Source: CAZHZT01 sp964537285 (lineage in GTDB: Bacteria > Bacteroidota > Bacteroidia > Chitinophagales > Saprospiraceae). Taken from it: a DNA stretch of 29,091 nt. Shown here piece after piece: positions 23,646 through 29,091 of this stretch (the stretch's first letter is position 1; each line of letters starts with the position of its first letter). The stretch spans positions 1 through 29,091 of the forward strand of contig CAZHZT010000071.1 of assembly GCA_964537285.1 (NCBI GenBank), read 5' to 3'. The position numbers and the translations under genes were made by a program. Below the pieces are notes generated by a model. The model did not search any database, had not been told where the DNA came from, and was given only the letters and a program-made list of their open reading frames with translations.

Positions 23646-24431
23646 ATGCCCTTGCTTTGGGAAATTCAAGGGCCTTTTAATGGGAAATCTTCCTTCCTGT
23701 TCGGCACTATGCATGTGAAGGATCAAAGGGCCTTTAATGATTTAGAACCGGCCTTACACAGGCTTTCTGTTTGCGAGGCACTCGCCTTGGAGTTAGATTT
23801 AGGAAATATTCAGCATCAACAGCTGCATTTGTCAAAAATATTTAGCTTACCTGACGGGCTAAGCCTGAAGAACCTCATTTCTCACCACAAGTACCAAAAG
23901 CTTAAAAAAATACTCTTCAAATCCCTTGGTTTTGACCTCAAACCTTTTGAAAACGTTAAACCATTTTTGATTACCAGCTTAATCGCAGAAACAGTACTCG
24001 CCTCTGATCATCCTCTGGCATTAGATCATTATTTGTGGAGTATTGCTCATGAAAATAATAAAAAATTGTTGGGGATCGAAACCCTGCAACAGCAACTTGG
24101 GGTTGCTGATAAAATTCCCTTGTCTTATCAAGTAAATGAATTACTATCTGTCGGGCGCAATATCAAAGCTTACAGAAAACAAATCCATTATTTAGCTTCC
24201 TTATATGAAAAAGGGGATGCCCAAAAAATATATCAGGCAACCCGGCGATCCATGGGAAAACTAAGAAAATTAATGCTCTTCGATCGAAATCGCCTTATGG
24301 CGGATAGAATTGCTGAGCTTTCTAAGGAGTATTCCTTATTCGCTGGGATTGGAGCTGCTCACCTTGGAGGAGAAAAAGGAGTGATCAAGCTTTTGAAAGA
24401 CAAGGGCTTCCGCATGAAGAAGCTCAAATAA
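23646..24431 (+). CDS. TraB/GumN family protein (putative metallopeptidase fold)
   Basis: A 261-residue protein of the TraB/GumN (Tiki-like) family. It shows the N-terminal FLFGTMHVKD motif, the acidic ALELDLG strand, the RNRLMADRIAEL helix and the C-terminal glycine-rich FAGIGAAHLGGEKGV motif. The conserved His and Glu of the GTxH and ELD motifs are proposed metal-site residues by analogy with Tiki proteases. Many bacterial members carry a signal peptide, but this one starts directly with LLWEIQGPFNGK, so it is predicted cytoplasmic. It follows the lrp-type gene by 6 bp and ends in a terminator. Biological role unknown. Confidence 0.88.
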   Translation: MPLLWEIQGPFNGKSSFLFGTMHVKDQRAFNDLEPALHRLSVCEALALELDLGNIQHQQLHLSKIFSLPDGLSLKNLISHHKYQKLKKILFKSLGFDLKPFENVKPFLITSLIAETVLASDHPLALDHYLWSIAHENNKKLLGIETLQQQLGVADKIPLSYQVNELLSVGRNIKAYRKQIHYLASLYEKGDAQKIYQATRRSMGKLRKLMLFDRNRLMADRIAELSKEYSLFAGIGAAHLGGEKGVIKLLKDKGFRMKKLK

Positions 24432-24434
24432 AAA

Positions 24435-24465
24435 AAGTAATCGGTGATCTTGTCACCGATTACTT
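24435..24465 (+). terminator. Terminator of the lrp-traB operon
   Basis: Perfect 13-bp arms AAGTAATCGGTGA/TCACCGATTACTT with loop TCTTG, three bases after the traB-like stop. A run precedes and T/G-rich bases follow; the U tract is weak. Confidence 0.75.
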
Positions 24466-24769
24466 GAATGTACATAGGATTATAATTTGTTATGGATCTT
24501 TAACAAGATGCTAGTTAGTACAAATTTATTTTTTTTGGCATTACAGTTTTTGAATACTTTTGGTTAAAGTGTATGTGTTTTAGGGTTTAAAATATTGATT
24601 TACAATATTTTAAGGTATGTTTTTTTTGTGAAAAACCATGTGTTATTTTAGCTGTTTCGGTTGAATATTTTTGATTTCTTCGGTAAAAACAAAGACATTT
24701 GGTAATTTAACAAATAAAATTAAGCCTTTTTCCGTCAGGGCTGTTAGTAACGTAATAAATTTTATATAA
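24466..24769. promoter_or_regulatory. AT-rich upstream region of the TonB receptor operon
   Basis: No coding sequence. A -7 box TATTTTTG at 24666-24673 fits TAnnTTTG, but no TTG stands at the proper -33 distance. It would give a leader of roughly 90 nt. No hairpin or operator was recognised. Confidence 0.35.
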
Positions 24770-27148
24770 ATGAATTACGGTACTTCCTTCAAGCGAATAA
24801 TACTGCATTTTAGTCACCTTTTCTTATTAGCATTTATTGGGCTGGGCTGTCTTTCTGCTCAAAATAAATATACCCTAAGTGGCTACATTCGGGATGCGGA
24901 GGCTGGCGAAACGGTATTGGGAGCAAGTGTTTACGATCAACAAAATCCTTCCAAAGGTACTTATAGCAATGATTATGGGTTTTACGCTCTAACCCTCGAG
25001 GAAGGCATTTACAATATGGTTTTTTCATCACTGGGTTATACCGATACGGTCGTTACAATAAATCTGGATAGAGATAAACGGTTAAATATGTCTTTAATAG
25101 AAGGCATTGTAATGAAAGAAGTCGTTATTACGGCAGAACAATCCAATGATAACATTGAAAAGCCCTCTATGGGAACAGTCGATCTTGAGACAGGTCAGTT
25201 AAAACGTTTACCGGCATTGTTGGGAGAAGTAGATGTACTCAAAGCGATACAGTTACTTCCCGGGGTTATGTCTGCCGGAGAGGGAAATACCGGCTTTTAT
25301 GTGCGAGGAGGAGGTCCTGATCAGAACCTTGTGCTACTAGATGAGGCCGTTATATATAATACAGGGCACCTTCTGGGCTTTTTCTCGGTTTTTAATGCTG
25401 ATGCCATTAAAAATACAACTCTGATCAAGGGGGGAATGCCTGCACGCTACGGAGGTCGATTATCTTCCGTTGTGGATGTGCAAATGAAGGAGGGGAATGA
25501 CAAAGCTTATCAGGTCAATGGGGGAATTGGAGTCCTTTCTTCCCGTTTGACAGTCGAAGGGCCAATTCTGAAAGAGAAAAGTTCTTTCATCGTTTCAGGA
25601 AGAAGAACTTACGCCTTTGACCTGGCTCAACCGTTTCTGAAAGAAACAGCCCTTGAGGGAACAAATTATTTTTTCTATGACTTCAACGCCAAGGTCAATT
25701 ATCGTTTTTCTGATAAAGACAGGATTTATATAAGTTCTTATTTTGGCAGAGATGTCTTGAGATATAACTCCAAAGAAAGAGGGTTTCAGCTAAATAGCTC
25801 CTACGGGAATTCTACGGTTTCGCTTAGATGGAATCATCTTTTTGGAGATAAGCTTTTTATGAATGTCACGGCTATCTACAATAGCTATGATTTTGATTTG
25901 GATGGTACACAAGCAGATTTCTCCTTCAAACTCTTCTCTGGGGTAGAAGACTATACCGGAAAAGTTGATTTTGACTTTTTTGGGAGTCCTAAACATAGAA
26001 TCCGTTTTGGAGGTCAATTAATACATCATAAACTTACTCCCAATATTGCCTCTGCTGCGTCTGGAGATGTAGAATTTAGCTCAGGAATAAAACCTAAGTA
26101 TGCATATGAAGGGGGATTGTATATTCAGGATGAGATTAAAATGGATAATCGTTTATCCTTGAATGTTGGCCTTAGGGCAAGTTTTTTTGGCCAACTCGGC
26201 CCGTTTACTTCTTCACGTGATTCTGTTGCTTATGGTCGTTGGGACGCTGTACAAACATACAGCGGTCTGGAACCCAGATTAACTGCTTTGTTCAGAATTG
26301 ACCAGCAATCTTCCATAAAAGGAGGCTTTTCTATGGCTTATCAATACCTACATTTGGTAACCAACTCTACGAGCACCTTACCTCTGGATGTATGGGTGCC
26401 GAGTTCTGAAATGATTAAACCTCAAATCGGGACGCAATATTCGCTCGGTTATTTTCGAAACTTTGGAAAAAATAAGTATGAGGCATCTGTAGAAGTATAC
26501 TATAAAGACCTGCAGCGCCAGATCGATTATCGGGAAAGTTATGTGAATGACATTTCTGAGGAGGTAGAACAAAACTTTGTTTTTGGATCCGGAAGAGCTT
26601 ATGGCTTGGAATTGTTCCTCAAAAAACGTATGGGAGACTTTACAGGTTGGGTGGGATACACCTTGTCTCGCACAGATAGAAGCTTCCCCGATATTGAAAA
26701 TGGCCGGACCTATCCTACCGTCTATGATCGAACCCACGACGGATCACTGGTGTTAAGCTATAGGGCGAACCCTAAATGGGACTTCGGTTTGGTTTTTGTT
26801 TACGGGACAGGTAGAGCATTCACGCCTTACCAAAGCCTTTACTTTATCGAACAACAGCTGAATATCCGCTTTGGGCCAAGGAATAGTGCGCGCTTTGACC
26901 CCTATCACCGATTAGACTTATCCGCGACCTACACTCCTAAACCGAATAAACAGAAAAGCTTTGCCACCAGCTGGGTGTTTTCCGTATATAATGTATACAA
27001 TCGTTTGAATCCGCTTTACCTGTATACTGCTTTTGATACAGATCTCGAAGCAGGTACTGCTTCTGTAGAGGCTGTTGAAGTATCTATTTTCCCAATAATT
27101 CCATCGATTACAATGAATTTTCGTTGGTTGCCGAAAAAAAATAAATAA
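24770..27148 (+). CDS. TonB-dependent outer-membrane receptor with carboxypeptidase-regulatory-like N-domain
   Basis: A 792-residue protein with a signal peptide (1-31, LSAQ end). A carboxypeptidase D regulatory-like domain follows (about 33-110; GYIRDAEAGETVLGASVYD and SNDYGFYALTLEEGIYNMVFSSLGY). The plug (about 125-240) has LPGVMSAGEGNTGFYVRGGG, LLDEAVIYN and GGMPARYGGRLSSVVDV. The rest is a 22-strand-type barrel ending in alternating aromatic strands. It is shorter than SusC proteins (about 1000 residues) and lacks a SusD partner; instead the next gene, overlapping by one base (TAATG), encodes a DUF4249 lipoprotein. Such pairs are frequent in Bacteroidota; the substrate is unknown. TonB and ExbBD are not in the window. 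Confidence 0.95.
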   Translation: MNYGTSFKRIILHFSHLFLLAFIGLGCLSAQNKYTLSGYIRDAEAGETVLGASVYDQQNPSKGTYSNDYGFYALTLEEGIYNMVFSSLGYTDTVVTINLDRDKRLNMSLIEGIVMKEVVITAEQSNDNIEKPSMGTVDLETGQLKRLPALLGEVDVLKAIQLLPGVMSAGEGNTGFYVRGGGPDQNLVLLDEAVIYNTGHLLGFFSVFNADAIKNTTLIKGGMPARYGGRLSSVVDVQMKEGNDKAYQVNGGIGVLSSRLTVEGPILKEKSSFIVSGRRTYAFDLAQPFLKETALEGTNYFFYDFNAKVNYRFSDKDRIYISSYFGRDVLRYNSKERGFQLNSSYGNSTVSLRWNHLFGDKLFMNVTAIYNSYDFDLDGTQADFSFKLFSGVEDYTGKVDFDFFGSPKHRIRFGGQLIHHKLTPNIASAASGDVEFSSGIKPKYAYEGGLYIQDEIKMDNRLSLNVGLRASFFGQLGPFTSSRDSVAYGRWDAVQTYSGLEPRLTALFRIDQQSSIKGGFSMAYQYLHLVTNSTSTLPLDVWVPSSEMIKPQIGTQYSLGYFRNFGKNKYEASVEVYYKDLQRQIDYRESYVNDISEEVEQNFVFGSGRAYGLELFLKKRMGDFTGWVGYTLSRTDRSFPDIENGRTYPTVYDRTHDGSLVLSYRANPKWDFGLVFVYGTGRAFTPYQSLYFIEQQLNIRFGPRNSARFDPYHRLDLSATYTPKPNKQKSFATSWVFSVYNVYNRLNPLYLYTAFDTDLEAGTASVEAVEVSIFPIIPSITMNFRWLPKKNK

Positions 27149-28077
27149 TGAGAAGAATATATTTGTATTTAATCCCTCTTATATTTGGTTTGTTTGCATG
27201 TGAAACGCCTTACACTCCTGATTTGATTGACAGCGAGCCAGAGATTGTCGTTGAAGGCTATATTGAAGCGGGAAGCACTCCTACGCCTCCCTTTGTAATT
27301 CTTACTTATACCCAACCTTTCATATCTACTTTTGATCAAGAAGCCTTGGGTGACATCTTTATTTCTGGCGCGCAAGTTATGGTCAGCGACGGTGAAAGCG
27401 AAGTATTGCTTCAAGAGCTTTGCTTTGATGACCTAACGCCGCTGGAGAAATTTTTTATTAATGAGTTCATAGGGCTAGACCTGGATTCCGTAGCCTTTAA
27501 TTTTTGTGTGTACATAGACCGATCTTTTTCTATGGTGGGCGAGGAAGGGAAAACCTACGAACTTGAGGTCAGTGTAGATAATAGAACGGTACGTTCTACT
27601 ACGACAATCCCCTTCGGAGTACCTTTGGATTCCTTTTACTTCGTACGTCCAACCCAAGATACGCCCGATTCATTGCTGGAGCTGCGATGTTTTTTGTCTG
27701 ATCCTAAAGAAGAAACCAACTTTTATCGCTATTTGACGAGAGAAGATGATGGGCCATTTATTCCGGGGTTTACCTCTGTTTTAGAGGATGCTTTATTTAA
27801 TGGAAAAACCTTTGAATTTCCACTTCCTAAAGGCGAGCCTCGCTTCGAGCTTATTGATCCGGCTGTATTTGGATATTATAAAAAAGGAACTCAGACAACC
27901 ATTAAATGGAGTACAATTGATGAAGATCAGTATAATTTCTGGCTCACTCTTGAATTCAATCAGGTTAACCAAGGCCCTTTTTCTACGACCACCCAAGTGG
28001 ATTCTAATATAGAGGGAGGCTTGGGAATTTGGGGTGGTTTATCCTCTTTTTACTATGAATTAGTCGTAAAAGAATGA
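27148..28077 (+). CDS. DUF4249-family lipoprotein, partner of the TonB receptor
   Basis: A 309-residue protein with a lipoprotein signal peptide: basic start MRRIYLYLIP and lipobox LFAC with Cys18 as the lipidation site. The mature start ETPYTPDLIDSEPEIVVEGYIE and the strand pattern FVILTYTQPF fit the DUF4249 family, whose genes lie next to TonB receptors. It has beta-rich repeats and no enzyme motif. The ATG shares its first base with the receptor stop codon, so translation is coupled. By analogy with SusD-like lipoproteins it may sit on the outer membrane and help capture a ligand, but that is inference. Confidence 0.9.
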   Translation: MRRIYLYLIPLIFGLFACETPYTPDLIDSEPEIVVEGYIEAGSTPTPPFVILTYTQPFISTFDQEALGDIFISGAQVMVSDGESEVLLQELCFDDLTPLEKFFINEFIGLDLDSVAFNFCVYIDRSFSMVGEEGKTYELEVSVDNRTVRSTTTIPFGVPLDSFYFVRPTQDTPDSLLELRCFLSDPKEETNFYRYLTREDDGPFIPGFTSVLEDALFNGKTFEFPLPKGEPRFELIDPAVFGYYKKGTQTTIKWSTIDEDQYNFWLTLEFNQVNQGPFSTTTQVDSNIEGGLGIWGGLSSFYYELVVKE

Positions 28078-28108
28078 TCCACTCCAAAAAATTATCTAAA
28101 TTTATATT

Positions 28109-28215
28109 CGGTTAACGATTAACGGTCAACGGGAAACGGTTAACGTAAGTTATAGCCGCGAAGCGGCTCCCTATCGTTTCCCGTTCCCCGTTAACCGTTG
28201 ATCGTTAACCGTTGA
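28109..28215. repeat. 107-bp imperfect palindrome of GGTTAACG/GGGAACGG words
   Basis: The left part (28109-28145) consists of CGGTTAACG, ATTAACGG, TCAACGGG and AAACGG words. The right part (28174-28215) is largely its inverse complement. A perfect AGCCGC-GAA-GCGGCT hairpin (28154-28168) lies in the middle. It fills the spacer before the oxidoreductase gene and uses the same words as 8768-8824. Confidence 0.8.
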
Positions 28216-28232
28216 TAGTATTTATTTTTAAG

Positions 28233-28913
28233 ATGGCCATTAACATTACAAAAAGTGATAAGACAGCTTTGCTGTTTTTAGGATCCGGAGCGGTCGAGGA
28301 ACATCTGCTGGATTTCTTACTTCTGAGTAATTCTTATTCAGAGGTATTAATTTTCGGCTCAGAGCAGGGAGAAGTTGAACATCCAAAGTTAACGCAGTAT
28401 ATTCTTGAAAAAGACAAAATAGAAGAACTGGCTCCTCTGATAAAAGGAGATGATTTGTACCTCTGCCTAAATGCATCAACCGATGAGCATTCCATTAATG
28501 CCCATGCTTATGAAATTGCTGATTACGCTGCTCAAAATGGAGTTAATCAGTTAATGTTTCTCTCTTCCGTCGGAGCCGATGAAGATTCTGTAATTCCATT
28601 TTTTAGATTTAGAGGCGAATTGGAAGAACGTTTGAAAAAGTTATCTTTTTGGTCATTACACATTTTCAGGCCTTCCTTCCTATTGGATGAGCGCCCTGAA
28701 AACCGTTGGGGAGAGCAGCTTGCACGTCTTCTGGGAGTTGCCCTTGATAGAATAACTTCGGGAGCTATTAGTAAATACAAGCCTATAGAAGCAGATGTTG
28801 TTGCAAAAGCTATGTTGAATGCAGGTCAGTCTGTAAAACCGGGTATTTTTATTTACCCTTCTCCATATTTACAAAAATTAGCGAATGAAGTTGACCAGGC
28901 TTTAGGTTACTGA
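28233..28913 (+). CDS. NAD(P)-binding Rossmann-fold oxidoreductase (atypical SDR, HTATIP2-like)
   Basis: A 226-residue cytoplasmic protein with atypical short-chain dehydrogenase organisation: a first beta strand and glycine loop ALLFLGSGAVEEHLL (12-26), the VNQLMFLSSVGADEDS strand (the SSVGA signature of HTATIP2/NmrA-like proteins), FRFRGELEERLKKLSFW and LHIFRPSFLLDER. The usual GxxGxxG loop is changed: Glu23 stands where the last glycine is expected, so cofactor binding may be weakened. An in-frame TTG seven codons upstream lies inside the palindromic array; ATG 28233 is preferred. Substrate unknown. No operon partner is visible. Confidence 0.85.
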   Translation: MAINITKSDKTALLFLGSGAVEEHLLDFLLLSNSYSEVLIFGSEQGEVEHPKLTQYILEKDKIEELAPLIKGDDLYLCLNASTDEHSINAHAYEIADYAAQNGVNQLMFLSSVGADEDSVIPFFRFRGELEERLKKLSFWSLHIFRPSFLLDERPENRWGEQLARLLGVALDRITSGAISKYKPIEADVVAKAMLNAGQSVKPGIFIYPSPYLQKLANEVDQALGY

Positions 28914-28962
28914 TTTTTGAAAATTCATCTCTTTATTCCCCTTTTATTAGCATATTTGCCAA

Positions 28963-29004
28963 AAAATATGAGTCATCCCGAATTTTCAGGATGACTCATA
29001 TTTT
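28963..29004. terminator. Perfect 16-bp hairpin terminator
   Basis: AAAATATGAGTCATCC (28963-28978) pairs with 28989-29004 around CGAATTTTCA, 49 bp after the oxidoreductase stop. Stem and loop words are shared with the hairpin at 8131 (GTCATCCCGAATTTTC). Confidence 0.85.
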
Positions 29005-29043
29005 GCGTAATTCTTTATATGTTCCTATTATTTAATTATTTAT

Positions 29044-29081
29044 CTACTTTTTTCTTGATAAAAAAGTAGCAAAAAATCAAG
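29044..29081. repeat. Interlocked inverted repeats, possible pseudoknot
   Basis: CTACTTTTTT (29044-29053) pairs with AAAAAAGTAG (29060-29069). The six-base loop CTTGAT (29054-29059) is complementary to ATCAAG (29076-29081) downstream. The two pairings interlock, so the RNA can form one stem, the other, or a strained pseudoknot. The element runs close to the window end. Confidence 0.7.
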
Positions 29082-29091
29082 GCTGTATTCA

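Overview
The window looks like chromosome from a marine- or sludge-type Bacteroidota, most likely a Saprospiraceae relative (Lewinella/Haliscomenobacter-like). The grounds are two giant secreted proteins ending in type IX secretion (T9SS) sorting domains, HYR/P-domain/dockerin-like modules, a TonB receptor paired with a DUF4249 lipoprotein, a HemJ-type protoporphyrinogen oxidase, no Shine-Dalgarno sites but A-rich leaders, and promoters of the TTG-N19-TAnnTTTG type. Taxonomy is inference from gene content only. All genes but one (rnhA) read on the + strand.

Layout. 1-450: repeat-rich, apparently non-coding region cut by the left edge. 1127-8022: a small secreted protein and a 2140-residue T9SS-exported multidomain protein, probably one operon, closed by two tandem terminators. 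8023-8880: long spacer with a 110-bp palindromic element and an orphan terminator. 8881-10772: housekeeping island (ruvX, def, and convergent rnhA), with def and rnhA sharing a 72-bp perfect palindrome. 11468-15085: a second T9SS protein carrying three about 190-residue tandem repeats. 15239-15805: hemJ with an almost leaderless promoter. 15948-17507: membrane-anchored papain-like protease with a DUF4384-like tail. 17707-20478: secreted S9 prolyl-oligopeptidase-family peptidase. 20552-21184: decayed MATE efflux gene. 21670-22857: periplasmic thioredoxin-fold/TPR protein. 23139-24431: Lrp/AsnC regulator plus TraB/GumN protein. 24770-28077: TonB receptor plus DUF4249 lipoprotein. 28233-28913: NAD(P)-binding oxidoreductase.

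Most of the unexplained signal is in the spacers. A roughly 109-bp imperfect palindrome occurs three times complete (8350, 11093, 22939) and once as a half (21536). Its arms are identical between two copies and carry the same asymmetric bulges in all three. A second palindromic family is built on a GTCCCGAATGC-type core (9321-9463, with a relic at 21253), and there are also hairpin clusters with a CTTTAG core, GGGAACGG/GTTAACGG low-complexity arrays, and a potential pseudoknot at the right edge. No defence system, CRISPR array, rRNA, tRNA or intact transposase was recognised. The best candidate for something undescribed is the 109-bp palindrome family, perhaps a non-autonomous mobile repeat or an RNA element.
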